Counted from the stretch's first letter, positions 45,738 through 54,918 are shown. The stretch: 64,000 nucleotides of DNA from Verrucomicrobiota bacterium (GCA_021772615.1 JAJFLQ010000048.1:62001-126000); one strand, 5' to 3'. A program made the numbers and translations. Notes: generated by a model from the sequence alone, not told the origin.

Positions 45738-45795
45738 GTATGTGAATAGCGCCGACGTGTTATCGAGTATGTGAATAGCGCCGACGTGTTATCGA
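45738..45795. repeat. 29-bp perfect tandem duplication
   Basis: Units 45738-45766 and 45767-45795 are identical, each containing GAATAGCGCCGACGTG. It lies just upstream of the S66 peptidase gene start and could be a recent slippage event or a doubled operator. Confidence 0.8.
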
Positions 45796-46389
45796 GCGAA
45801 GTTAGATGTTGGCGGATTCGATGTGGAACTCATTGGCCCGCCAGCGGATCTGGCCTGATGAGACCTGCTGAATGCAGACCAGTGCCAAAGCGGAACGTAT
45901 CGATATATCATTGGCACGTTGAAACAATAATGCATTATCACTCTTTATTAAGTCCAATATTACTCGCGTGGATGGTTTGGGTATCCAGCCCGAACCGTTA
46001 TAGGACGAACTCTCACGACCAAATCGGTTGATCGCTTCGTCGGATGATGGTATGTCGTCTTGGTTTGCTGCAGTTTTCGCGGTGCCGCAGCGAGAATCAC
46101 CAGCCACCGGCGCGTGCCGTGTTGTTTGCCGAGTAACCAATGGAGGTCCGGCGGACGATACGATTTGTGCGGTCGTCGAGGCCGCCGCCCCTCCAGGGAC
46201 GCGTTACAACCCGGGAATGACGTTCGTGTTTCCGGAGCGCTGGAGGGTGGATGGCCTCAGCCACCGGCGTTCCCAGGTATGGTGTCGTCGAACTCCAACC
46301 GGACGTCGAAGGAGTAAGGAAATCGAATTTGCCGATCGATGGCGTGCACACCACCGTGCTCAGGTCCTCACGGTAGCGGACTGGGCAGT
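45796..46389. other. Intergenic region, 594 bp
   Basis: No convincing gene. Overlapping frames of 80-120 codons exist on both strands but show no signal, motif or good ribosome site. No repeats recognised. Confidence 0.5.
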
Positions 46390-46644
46390 CTAACTCGTGG
46401 TAAAATCAAGGCCGCTGCCGCCTGCCACCATCTCCAATTCGAAATCGCTTAACTCGGCATTGTCTCCGGCCAGCGCCGAAATAATATCGTCGGCTTCCGA
46501 GGCGTTGAAGATGTAGCCGTGTTGCTTGCCAAGAGCCACCCAGTCGGGAGCCTTTCCGGCGTCTACAGCCTGCGTGATGACCGCCCTAAGGTCTGCATTT
46601 TGACTTACTATCATACGAAATGAACGTGCGGCTTCGACTGACAT
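46390..46644 (-). CDS. Nif11-type RiPP leader peptide, orphan precursor
   Basis: 84 aa with a GGAG ribosome site 6 nt before the ATG. MSVEAARSFRMIV with an NADLRAVI helix, DWVALGKQHGYIF and ELSDFELEMVAGGSG fit the Nif11-like leader family (TIGR03798 type), including the conserved W and the double-glycine cleavage site at 75-76. Only eight residues (SGLDFTTS) follow the GG, so the core would be very short or the peptide is a degenerate one. No modification enzyme, C39 peptidase or ABC exporter is visible within 15 kb. Confidence 0.8.
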   Translation of the reverse strand: MSVEAARSFRMIVSQNADLRAVITQAVDAGKAPDWVALGKQHGYIFNASEADDIISALAGDNAELSDFELEMVAGGSGLDFTTS

Positions 46645-47091
46645 AATCGTCTCCGTTAGTGGTACGTGATGAGAGAAATTGGGAGATGCCGCAATCAGCA
46701 TAAAATGGGCACCGCCGTGGCATTGCCTGTATGCAGCATAGTATAGCTTCGGCGGAGCGCCGTCAAGTGCAGGCAGGCCTGATTCCGTTGCCAACCAGGT
46801 ATCAACCTTACACACAGCGAGTCTACGACAAGTCCAGATCGTCCCGGAACAATTTATGCATCACACGGCGAGTTCGCCCGACATTTCCACGATGGTCCGA
46901 GCCACCAGTATACCCAACACCATGTGTTTGAGGATCGAGCATCGCCACGAATCGGGCTTTGCTGGAGGGACCCAGTCCTCTGTGTCCGAAATACATGCCG
47001 TCTGCGATCGCCGAGGACTGCGACCTTTCAATGAATCCTGCTCGCGAAGGTGTCTGGAAGATTTGACGACCTTGGAGTAGTCAACGCCTGA
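46645..47091. other. Intergenic region, 447 bp, with a palindromic repeat copy
   Basis: No gene. It contains the third copy of the 33-bp repeat family at 46962-46994, followed by further homology to the flank of the 3.9 kb copies (GCGATCGCCGAGGACTGCGA against GCGGTCGCGG...GGCCTGCGA). Confidence 0.6.
46962..46994. repeat. 33-bp palindromic repeat unit, third copy
   Basis: Matches the units at 3886-3960 with few changes. The hairpin GGACCCAG-TCCT-CTGTGTCC keeps its loop with one mismatch, and the unit ends in CTGTGTCCGAAATAC. Confidence 0.8.
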
Positions 47092-48459
47092 TCAGCCGGC
47101 GCCGATCGACCCCAACACGAATGCCGACTGCGCATTGATCTCGGCGATCGCGTTTTCCATTCGTGCAAACTGCTCGAACATGTCGGTCTCCAGATTCGCA
47201 ATCCGGCGGTCGATGTCGTCGACGCGAGACTGTTTGTCACTGATCGACGTTGTAAGCGACCCGGTTCTGTTGGTGATCGAGCCGTCGATGGGATCGTTGA
47301 GACTGACAAGATAGTCGTCGAGCTGACTGATGATTCCGCCTTGGGAATCACGAAACAGGTCTTCGACCTCCTCAAAGTTGCTGGTAAGCGCCTGTTCGAA
47401 TTTTTCCTCGTCAACGATCTTCAACCGATTGGTACGGCCGTCGGTCCAGATACCAATTTTCTCGAGCGAGTTGAAGTCCTGGTCCAGGAATCCGGGGTTA
47501 TCTTCACGGCGCGTCACCAGAGAGCGGGTCTTGATCTGGATTTCTGAAAGCAGATTCTCGCCTTGCAGGATGCCGATTTCGTTGATCTCTTCGCCGACGC
47601 CGTTGAGGACGACCCGGTTCTGGTTGTCAATCAGTTCCAACGTGGAATTATAGGTATCGATAAACTCGGTAATAAGGGATTTAACCGTTTCGGTATCGTG
47701 CTTTACGCTCAACGTGGACTGGCCGTCTTCGACGAAATTAAGCGTGACGCCGCCAATCTTTCCGGTGACACCGGTATTGCTGGCGGACGTGATCGGCACA
47801 TTGTTGATCGTAGCTGCGAGATCCTCGGATGTCTGCAATTCGTTCTTTATCCCGCCGGCCTGAAAGATGCCGAGCGCATCGAGTATGCTTCCGGTGCCGT
47901 CCGAGATCGTCATATCGGTGTCGCCGGTCTTTTCACGTTCAAGCACCAACGTGGTATCGATAATCGACGCAACGACACGCTCGTCGTCGTCCATGTTGAT
48001 ACCGGCTTCGTTGATATTCTGGCGGATGTCGTCGAGTGTATCCGTGGCCGCCACGGAGATTACCTCACCGCCAACCGTAAAGTCTCCGGTCAGCCCTAAT
48101 GCCGTGCTGGTCGACGCCTGTGCATCGCTGGAAATAGTGTGGGATTTCGCGGTTTGTGAGACGTTGATGGAATATGTCGCTTCTGCGGCGGAGAAACTGG
48201 CGCTCGCGGTGAGCTTGGTGTCGTCCGACGAGGTGGCATTCATTTGCTGCCATGTGAGAAACGAATCCAATTTCTGTGTTTTGCTACGGAGGTCCGTGAC
48301 AGCGATGTCGAGATCGTTAAAAGCGGAAAGTTTTACCTCATCGATGACAATTTCGTTCTCCAGGCGAATTGCCGGCGTCCGTTCTGCCGTCAACACTGCT
48401 TCTATGATTGCCGCCGTATCGAGTCCGGAAGCAAGTCCACCTAGACGTATCGGTTCCAT
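47092..48459 (-). CDS. fliD: Flagellar hook-associated protein 2 (filament cap)
   Basis: 455 aa. N-terminal GGLASGLDTAAIIEAVL is the conserved D0 start; a FliD N-domain (SFLTWQQMNA), Ser/Thr-rich D2/D3 middle, and the C-terminal domain with LDQDFNSLEKIGIWTDGR and a heptad-rich end (QSRVDDIDRRIANLETDMFEQFARMENAIAE) follow. It caps the growing flagellum. A perfect sigma28 promoter lies upstream at 48630-48656, so it is expressed late with flagellin. Confidence 0.93.
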   Translation of the reverse strand: MEPIRLGGLASGLDTAAIIEAVLTAERTPAIRLENEIVIDEVKLSAFNDLDIAVTDLRSKTQKLDSFLTWQQMNATSSDDTKLTASASFSAAEATYSINVSQTAKSHTISSDAQASTSTALGLTGDFTVGGEVISVAATDTLDDIRQNINEAGINMDDDERVVASIIDTTLVLEREKTGDTDMTISDGTGSILDALGIFQAGGIKNELQTSEDLAATINNVPITSASNTGVTGKIGGVTLNFVEDGQSTLSVKHDTETVKSLITEFIDTYNSTLELIDNQNRVVLNGVGEEINEIGILQGENLLSEIQIKTRSLVTRREDNPGFLDQDFNSLEKIGIWTDGRTNRLKIVDEEKFEQALTSNFEEVEDLFRDSQGGIISQLDDYLVSLNDPIDGSITNRTGSLTTSISDKQSRVDDIDRRIANLETDMFEQFARMENAIAEINAQSAFVLGSIGAG

Positions 48460-48629
48460 TTACTTATCCCAGTGAGTTACGTAAGAAAATTGGTTTATTA
48501 CCACCCCGTCTTCCGCATCGTCGATGCGAGAGACGCCGACCTGCCGCCATTGTCGTGCGAAAAATCTCGCATCCGGACATATGGCAACAGCGAGTGAAAG
48601 ATAGCAATTTCAATACCAATCATATTTAT

Positions 48630-48656
48630 CTATCGGCAATTCTACGATCGAATTTA
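48630..48656 (-). promoter_or_regulatory. Sigma28 flagellar promoter of fliD
   Basis: On the minus strand: TAAA (48653-48656), a spacer of exactly 15 bp, GCCGATAG (48630-48637). This matches TAAA-N15-GCCGATAA at 11 of 12 positions. It lies 171 bp upstream of the fliD start. Confidence 0.88.
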
Positions 48657-48852
48657 ATGGTGCCGATACTTTTCTGCCGATGCGCCGCAGCGGACACGGA
48701 GCGCCAATAGCCTCCTTCGCTGCAACACGGGAAACCGCAAGTGGGGAAATCTGGGGGTTACGACAGACTGTGTCGAGTAAGTGCAAAGATTGCGGGTTTG
48801 CGCGCCAATGTCCGGAAGCGGGCGTCCAATCATGCCGTTATGGCCGGTCTTC

Positions 48853-48887
48853 AAAAAAAAACGGGGCGCCCGTTGCCGGGCGCCCCG
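48853..48887 (-). terminator. Rho-independent terminator of flagellin gene
   Basis: On the minus strand: arm CGGGGCGCCCG, loop GCAA, perfect inverse arm (48862-48887), then nine Ts (48853-48861). It begins 41 bp after the flagellin stop. Confidence 0.96.
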
Positions 48888-48927
48888 CGTGATACTGCTG
48901 CTCTTCGAGATATCGGCGAGGTTACCC

Positions 48928-49866
48928 TTAACCGATCAGCTGAAGTGCCTGGGCCGGGATCTGATTGGCCTGGGCGAGCATTGCGTTACCGACCTGACTC
49001 AGGATCTGGAACTTGGCAAAGTCCGCAGATTCCCTTGCGAAGTCGACGTCGCGGATCTTGCTTTCCGCTGCCCGGATGTTGTCCTCATAAGAGAGCAGAC
49101 CGGATCGCGTTTGTTCGAGACGACTCTGTTGTGCACCAATACTTGCACGGCCATCTGCGATGTGATCAACGGCGGTCGCCAGTTTTCCGACGACGTTGGA
49201 TGATGACGCGCTCAGCTTCGTGCTGTCGATGATGCTTGCCCACTGTACACCTGTCCGCGAAGATCCTGTTACGGCATGGGATGCATCGTAGGTGTAGGTT
49301 GTAACCGTTCCAATCGTCTCTGTGTTGGTAACCTGCAGGTCCTTCAGCGAGAGATTGAGTGTCTGCGCATTGTCTGCACCGATCTGGACGGAGAAATTAC
49401 CGCCGCCGACTGCATCACCGGTGGTTACGGCAACACCATTGCCGCCTCGGAACAGATACAGGCCGTTAAACTTGGCCGCTGCAGTGTTCTTCGACGTGAT
49501 CCGGGCGATTTCGTCCTGCATCTGAGCGAATTCGACCTGGATATTGGCCTTGTCTGCCTGGCTCTTCGTGCCGTCACCGGCGGAAATTGCGAGTTCGGAC
49601 ATACGGCCAAGAGCGTCGTTGATCTTCTGCATCCATGCGTCAGCTGTCTGGGTAAGGGAGATGGAATTGTCGACATTGGTACGAGCAGTCTCGGAGTTCC
49701 GAGCCTGTACTCGCAGACGTTCGCTGATTGCGACGCCCGATGCATCGTCGACGACCTGCTTTACGCCGGTCGAGAGATGCCCCATTGCCTTCTTCATTCC
49801 TGTGACGTTATTCGTTAAGTTTGTAAATACGCTGAATGCCTGCGGATTGTTATTTACAGCAATCAT
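48928..49866 (-). CDS. fliC: Flagellin
   Basis: 312 aa. N-terminal D0/D1: NNNPQAFSVFTNLTNNVTGMKKAM, LSTGVKQVVDDASGVAISERL, then heptads; a short D2 insert of about 90 residues (GLYLFRGG to SRTGVQWAS); C-terminal D1/D0: GRASIGAQQSRLEQTRSGLLSYEDN and FAKFQILSQVGNAMLAQANQ. Polymerises into the filament. The short variable domain suggests a simple filament. AAAGGAG lies 10 nt upstream of the ATG, a sigma28-like site at 50046-50074, and a terminator follows. Confidence 0.96.
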   Translation of the reverse strand: MIAVNNNPQAFSVFTNLTNNVTGMKKAMGHLSTGVKQVVDDASGVAISERLRVQARNSETARTNVDNSISLTQTADAWMQKINDALGRMSELAISAGDGTKSQADKANIQVEFAQMQDEIARITSKNTAAAKFNGLYLFRGGNGVAVTTGDAVGGGNFSVQIGADNAQTLNLSLKDLQVTNTETIGTVTTYTYDASHAVTGSSRTGVQWASIIDSTKLSASSSNVVGKLATAVDHIADGRASIGAQQSRLEQTRSGLLSYEDNIRAAESKIRDVDFARESADFAKFQILSQVGNAMLAQANQIPAQALQLIG

Positions 49867-50045
49867 TTTGGGTACACTCCTTTGTGATTTTTATCGACAT
49901 CCTTGTCAATAGTATGATGGTGCTACAATTTTTGTTGTTGGTGTTAAAGTCTGCGATGAAACGTGGTTGCACCTCCTGTCGGTTGTTGGTCGGTTGATGT
50001 CGTTCGGCCCTTTTGTCGCCGTCTAATGTTACAATATCGGACGCA

Positions 50046-50074
50046 TTATCGGCACATTTAGCTGTTCCGTTTTA
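50046..50074 (-). promoter_or_regulatory. Probable sigma28 promoter of flagellin gene
   Basis: On the minus strand, a perfect -10 GCCGATAA (50046-50053) is preceded by TAAA at 50071-50074, with a 17-bp spacer instead of 15. The leader would be about 170 nt, matching that of fliD. The -10 is strong; the -35 spacing is not ideal. Confidence 0.65.
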
Positions 50075-50210
50075 GATTCGTAAGATTTATTGTAAATCGC
50101 AGCAGCTAATGGGCTATTTGGCGCTGGTGTCGGGGCTTCGTGGTTCACACCACCGTGGCGGCGGGAAGGGGGACCACTGCATACCGACGCGACCGCGTAG
50201 GGAATGGCGC

Positions 50211-50340
50211 TGGCACGCTGAACCGCCTCCGCCTGGCAAGCGGGCTTCGTCGCGTCATGAGCGCGAACTCCACCGGAGCGTTATGTCCGCATTCGTGATG
50301 CGGTTGGCGTTCACACTTTAGTGTGGGTTTCACGGCCAGA
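50211..50340. repeat. REP-like pair, one copy split by an insertion
   Basis: The forward copy (hairpin 50312-50325, CACACT-TT-AGTGTG, tail GGGTTTCACGGCC) is normal. The inverted copy begins TGGCACGCTGA (50211-50221) and resumes GAGCGCGAACTCC at 50259-50271, with about 37 bp inserted in the hairpin. Same family as the RAYT-associated repeats. The rest of the gap 49867-50486 holds flagellin leader and no gene. Confidence 0.75.
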
Positions 50341-50486
50341 GCCGGAGTGCGGACGCGGGGACGACGCAGGCAAGTTTCTGTACTCGAAAATGCCGGCAGT
50401 CGGGCTTGGCTACCGAGACGCAGCGATTAGCGCAGCGGAGAGCATTGGCAGGGGGTGAGTTCGTCGCGGCGTCATCAACTGCCACG

Positions 50487-51428
50487 CTACTTTGAGTTGA
50501 CGTCGTCCTCGGCAGGCACGGATAGCTCTTCGAACTCCAACTGCTCGGGAGGCATGAGCCGGGAAAGATCCTGATCGGTTATCAACGGACGCCCTTCGTC
50601 CTGGATCGATATAGGAATCGGCTCTCGCGCATAACGGTTCCGAACCGCGTAAACAACGGATATTACGGCAACGACTACCACGACGGCGGTAATCATCCAT
50701 GCGAGCTTGAGGTCAAACCCGGCACGACCGGGTTTACGACCGACAGAGCCGGCAGGTAGAAATGCATAGGCCGCGTCCTTCGCGGATGTCTCCGCTCGAG
50801 CTCTGGCATGACCGGACTTATAAACCGCCTGCTCGAATCGCCGCACGATCATTTCTGCATCGAGGCCGTATTCACGGCATAGTGACTTGAGATACAACTT
50901 GCTGTAAATCGTAGCGGGCGGAAGTTGCGCCAGGTCGTCGGCCTCCAGATACTCGATATACTCGGGACGGATATTGGTAGCACGTGCCACCTCAGCGACG
51001 CTGAGACCGCGTGCGATGCGTGTGTCTGTAAGGATGTTTCCTACAGACTTATGATCCTCCAGATGCACGGTGATCATATCGGGGCTGTCGCCTGTGGCGG
51101 TGGGGACGGTGTTATCCTCCTGCCCGACCGGCCCGGATGCGCGGGAATCCGCAACCGCAATCTTCGGTATCGCATCGTCACCGACGTCCTTCACCGGCGG
51201 TTGATCCGCTTCTGCAGGTTCAGCAACGGTTTCCGCAGGTAACGGATTCGCCGCAATGGCAGCGCCGGACCTGGGGTCGTCATTCGCTTCTGCAGCAGAA
51301 TCGGTGGCGGCGGCGTCCGTCGTGTCTGCGTTGGCGAAATCGAAGAGCTCCGGCTGATTCGCCCTATCGGCGCTAGCCCGGCGACGACGCGGGGACGCCG
51401 GCTCTGTGTCTTTCCCGTCGTTACGCAT
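50487..51428 (-). CDS. RodZ-like membrane protein with helix-turn-helix
   Basis: 313 aa, start chosen with AGG six bases upstream, overlapping the ftsK stop. A long acidic, disordered N-terminus (about 1-115) precedes an Xre-type HTH: VGNILTDTRIARGLSVAEVARATNI, with YIEYLEADDLAQLPPATIYSKLYLKSLCREYGLD, as in RodZ. A single transmembrane helix (WMITAVVVVVAVISVVYAV) and a short outer tail follow. RodZ normally has HTH first, then the helix; the extended N-terminus is unusual. Couples cell-shape machinery, or FtsK-linked functions by context. Confidence 0.85.
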   Translation of the reverse strand: MRNDGKDTEPASPRRRRASADRANQPELFDFANADTTDAAATDSAAEANDDPRSGAAIAANPLPAETVAEPAEADQPPVKDVGDDAIPKIAVADSRASGPVGQEDNTVPTATGDSPDMITVHLEDHKSVGNILTDTRIARGLSVAEVARATNIRPEYIEYLEADDLAQLPPATIYSKLYLKSLCREYGLDAEMIVRRFEQAVYKSGHARARAETSAKDAAYAFLPAGSVGRKPGRAGFDLKLAWMITAVVVVVAVISVVYAVRNRYAREPIPISIQDEGRPLITDQDLSRLMPPEQLEFEELSVPAEDDVNSK

Positions 51429-53802
51429 CGTCATCCTGCGCGGCCGTAGATTTTGCAGCGCCGTCGTCTTCGTTGATAAGAATCTGCCGCGGCGCCGTAC
51501 CGATCTGAGGGCCAATGACCCCTTGTTGTTCCAGTTGCTCGATGATCAGAGCGGCACGGTTGTATCCGATCCGTAAACGCCGTTGCACGTGGCTGGTGGT
51601 GGCGCGCCGATCACGCAGGATTATCTCAATCGCTCGCTGCAGGAGCGCCTCGTCACTGTTGTCGGCAGTTGCTCCGCCGCCGCTCTGGCCGCCGGCGGCC
51701 GTCCGTGATACGGCGGCATCCGCGGCGCCGCTGTCAGCCTTATCTTTCTTTACACCGAACGTGAGAATATCGTCCAGATATTGCGGCTCTGCCTGTGCGG
51801 ACACGTGGCCGACAACGCGTTCGATCTCATCATCATCTACCATCGCGCCCTGGGTGCGCTCCAACCTGGACCCGCCGGGAGGTTTGAACAGCATATCGCC
51901 CCGCCCGAGCAGGGCCTCGGCGCCTTTGCCGTCGAGTATCGTTCGTGAATCGACCACCGATGTTACCTGAAATGCGATGCGCGTGGGAAAGTTTGCCTTG
52001 ATAATACCGGTGATCACGTTGACGCTGGGACGCTGCGTCGCGACGATGACATGGATGCCGACCGCACGTGCAAGTTGCGCCAGACGGGCAAGCGACGTTT
52101 CCACGTCTGCTTTCGCAGTCATCATGATATCGGCCAACTCGTCAATTATGATAACAATGAACGGCAGTGCCTGTGGGACCGGCTGACCGGTATCGTCGAG
52201 CACAGGTTCTTTATCTTGCGGCCGCGCGTTAAATGCAGCAAGATTGCGCACGCCGACCTTCGACAGAATGTCGTAGCGCCATTCCATCTGGTTCAGGGCC
52301 CACCGCAATACCGCAGGCACCTTCTTCACCGCAGTTACGACTGGTGTGACCAGATGCGGCAATGAATTGTAGCCGCTGAATTCAACCACCTTGGGATCCA
52401 CCATGATCAACTTGAGTTGTTCCGGAGAAAATCGATACAGCAGGCTCAGAATAATGGTATTCATACACACAGACTTACCGCTTCCGGTCGCACCCGCTAT
52501 CAGCAGGTGCGGCGCCTTTGCAAGGTCCAGAATAGCCGCCTTCCCACTGATACTTTTTCCCAATGCCAGGGGAATGGCGGCGCCCGTCTTCTTCCACGAC
52601 GGGCAGTCGAGCAGACCGCGGAGAGAAACCGAGGAGGACAAACGGTTGGGCACCTCAATGCCAACCGTATCCTTTCCGGGTATGGGCGTGAGGATCCGAA
52701 GGCTCTCTGCCTTCAGATTCATGGAGATGTTGTTCGCGAGGCTGCTGATCTTTTCGACCTTTACACCAGGCGCCGGCTTGATTTCGAACAGCGTCACCCT
52801 CGGCCCCGATGTGCTGTCGCCAACCTGCGCATCAATACCGAAGCTGTCCAGCGTATCCTGTAGTACACGCTTTTTCGACTCGACCTCCTGCGGATCGGCA
52901 ATGGATGCCTTCGCCGACGATTTATTGAGCAGGTCCAGACCGGGCAGCTTGTATGGTCGCCCGGCTACCTGCGTCGGGGTTCGCGCGGGCTTGACGGGTG
53001 CGGGAGACGCAACCGGCTCCTCTTCGGCGATTGGGTCCGGTATTTCGGGGAATAACTCCGGCTCAGGATCCGGCTCGGGTTCCTGCACCGGCGTCGACGT
53101 TGTGGGCGATGGGGTAGACGGCGCCGCATCTACGGCCGCTTGACGGGCCGCCTGGCGCTCGCGCCACCCGGTGACGGCGCGTTCCTTCCAGAAAATCATC
53201 CAGTCGCGCCAATCGAAATACCATATGGTAACCAGGCCGACGATAATCATGGCAGAGGAAATAATAATGCTGCCCGTGGGATTCACCACATTCGCCAGCC
53301 AGCCGCCGGGCCGTCCTACGGACCAGGGGGCGCAAAAGCGCTGCCCGATGACCCCACCTGGTATCTGTGCGATATTGAGACGCTCTGCATAGTGCGGCAG
53401 AAGATCCGGGAATACGCCGAGCAGCATGGCACAGCCCCAGATAAAAACCACAATTCCTCCGAGATAAATCCGACTCCACGGTTTTGCATGCTGATTTACA
53501 ATCCGATTCATCAGACAAACAAACGACAGGGCTACACCGATATACGCCGCAAAGCCAATCCAGAATATCAACCGGCTGGATACGTACGCGCCGAATTTCC
53601 CAATGTAATTGCTTATTGTAGCAAAGTTTGCAATACCTCCATCAAGAATGTGGGTATCCTCGGGATTGTATGAAATCAATGCGAGGAACAACATTATCGT
53701 GGTGGCGCCTACCAGTGTCCTAACGATCACCTTGCGCATGAACGCTGCAAAGGCGATGTCTTCCTGCGGATCTTTAGGTTTTTCCTTGTCCTTACGCTCC
53801 AT
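51421..53802 (-). CDS. ftsK: DNA translocase FtsK/SpoIIIE
   Basis: 793 aa. Four N-terminal transmembrane helices (from TLVGATTIMLFLALISY to a segment ending VTIWYF), a Pro/Glu-rich linker (about 235-310), then the motor: Walker A GATGSGKSVCMNT, Walker B IVIIIDELADIMM, and DGKGAEALLGRGDML. The C-terminal gamma domain (TSHVQRRLRIGYNRAALIIEQLEQQGVIGPQ, about 745-775) reads polar DNA motifs. Segregates chromosomes at the septum. A divergent promoter for manA lies in the gap upstream. Confidence 0.97.
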   Translation of the reverse strand: MERKDKEKPKDPQEDIAFAAFMRKVIVRTLVGATTIMLFLALISYNPEDTHILDGGIANFATISNYIGKFGAYVSSRLIFWIGFAAYIGVALSFVCLMNRIVNQHAKPWSRIYLGGIVVFIWGCAMLLGVFPDLLPHYAERLNIAQIPGGVIGQRFCAPWSVGRPGGWLANVVNPTGSIIISSAMIIVGLVTIWYFDWRDWMIFWKERAVTGWRERQAARQAAVDAAPSTPSPTTSTPVQEPEPDPEPELFPEIPDPIAEEEPVASPAPVKPARTPTQVAGRPYKLPGLDLLNKSSAKASIADPQEVESKKRVLQDTLDSFGIDAQVGDSTSGPRVTLFEIKPAPGVKVEKISSLANNISMNLKAESLRILTPIPGKDTVGIEVPNRLSSSVSLRGLLDCPSWKKTGAAIPLALGKSISGKAAILDLAKAPHLLIAGATGSGKSVCMNTIILSLLYRFSPEQLKLIMVDPKVVEFSGYNSLPHLVTPVVTAVKKVPAVLRWALNQMEWRYDILSKVGVRNLAAFNARPQDKEPVLDDTGQPVPQALPFIVIIIDELADIMMTAKADVETSLARLAQLARAVGIHVIVATQRPSVNVITGIIKANFPTRIAFQVTSVVDSRTILDGKGAEALLGRGDMLFKPPGGSRLERTQGAMVDDDEIERVVGHVSAQAEPQYLDDILTFGVKKDKADSGAADAAVSRTAAGGQSGGGATADNSDEALLQRAIEIILRDRRATTSHVQRRLRIGYNRAALIIEQLEQQGVIGPQIGTAPRQILINEDDGAAKSTAAQDDDA

Positions 53803-53830
53803 ACCGATTGCCGGTTGGCAGGCAATCCGG

Positions 53831-53859
53831 TTGTATTGCGGTGAACTGCCTGCTATAAT
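53831..53859 (+). promoter_or_regulatory. Sigma70-type promoter of manA-like gene
   Basis: TTGTAT (53831-53836), a spacer of 17 bp, TATAAT (53854-53859), with a predicted start about 60 bp before the ATG. It drives the manA-like/receiver-kinase operon. Confidence 0.7.
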
Positions 53860-53925
53860 TACGTTTCATTCACATCTAGCCTGGATAAGCACATTCGCTG
53901 TCGCCGTTTAGTATACTACCTTTTT

Positions 53926-54918
53926 ATGTCAAGAGAATGGTATCCGTTATTATTTAGTCCGATATATCGCCAGGCCAAATGGGGCGGTACGCTCCTGTGT
54001 GACTATCTGCAGCGCCGTATTCCGGACGACAGCATGCCGGCCGGCGAGTCATTGGAAATTGTCGACGAAAACGCCATTCAAAGCACAGTGGAGAACGGGC
54101 CGCTGCAAGGTGCGACGCTGCGGGACCTTATAGCCGAATCACCCGAAGAGCTGGTTGCTTCCAGACACAGCGCCGATGATCCGTTTCCGCTGACCCTTAA
54201 GTATATCGATAACGCGGCAGTGCTCCCACTGCAAGTCCATCCGGACGGAGCCGTGTGCAACCGTATCGAAGGCGCCCGACCGAATACCAAGATGTGGTTT
54301 GTTGTCAATGCCTGGGAGAACGCCACGATTAGCGTGGGAATAAAGCGACGGTGCACACAGCAGCAGTTCCGAAGCCGTATTGGATCATCGGCGATCGAGA
54401 AGCTGGTCCAATCGTTTCCTTCAGAACCAGGTGATGCGTATTTTGTGATGGCCGGACGCGTTCACTACCTCGGCGCCGGCAATCTGGTATTTTCGGTGGA
54501 ACAGAATAGTGGTACGGTATTCGAACTCAGCAACTGGGATCCCGACGAAACGACGGATCCGGACATTTTGGGGCTGGCGCTGGCGTCAGTGAATTTTCAA
54601 GATCGCACCCTTGCACGCATACGCGGGGAGTCAAGCGTTGTCGAGCGCAACCGCAAGATTCCATTGATCATGAACTGCCCGTATTTCACAGTCGACGAGC
54701 TGCGACTGGTACGGGAGCTGCACGATCATACGGATGGATCGAGCTTCCACGTTATCACCCCTGTAGACGGCGCCATTACCGTTTCGCACCAGGGGGTATC
54801 GTGGGAGGTCGAGGCCGGCAGATCGTGTCTGTTTCCCGCAACCCTTGGCTATTACGAGATCATGCCAAAAAGCAGCGAACCGATAAGCGTACTGAAAACC
54901 GCGTTGAGAACGGCATGA
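53926..54918 (+). CDS. manA: Mannose-6-phosphate isomerase-like protein (class I)
   Basis: 330 aa. Class I phosphomannose isomerase fold: LKYIDNAAVLPLQVHPD supplies Zn ligands Q103 and H105, and PGDAYFVMAGRVHYLGAGNLVFSVEQ supplies the later His and the beta-barrel. The expected third ligand, Glu in KTExWY, is K122 here (NTKMWFVV), so metal binding may be altered. It would interconvert fructose-6-P and mannose-6-P for surface glycans. ATGA overlap with the next gene shows coupling with a signalling kinase. Confidence 0.85.
   Translation: MSREWYPLLFSPIYRQAKWGGTLLCDYLQRRIPDDSMPAGESLEIVDENAIQSTVENGPLQGATLRDLIAESPEELVASRHSADDPFPLTLKYIDNAAVLPLQVHPDGAVCNRIEGARPNTKMWFVVNAWENATISVGIKRRCTQQQFRSRIGSSAIEKLVQSFPSEPGDAYFVMAGRVHYLGAGNLVFSVEQNSGTVFELSNWDPDETTDPDILGLALASVNFQDRTLARIRGESSVVERNRKIPLIMNCPYFTVDELRLVRELHDHTDGSSFHVITPVDGAITVSHQGVSWEVEAGRSCLFPATLGYYEIMPKSSEPISVLKTALRTA

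Larger units (their letters stand above)
48460..48927. other. Intergenic region between fliD and flagellin, 468 bp
   Basis: No gene. It holds the sigma28 promoter of fliD with a leader of about 160 bp, and the rho-independent terminator of the flagellin gene. Confidence 0.75.

Noticed and set aside
46028..46393. A 121-codon rightward ORF between the S66 peptidase and Nif11 genes
   Set aside because: No motif, signal or ribosome site, and competing frames of similar length overlap it on the other strand.
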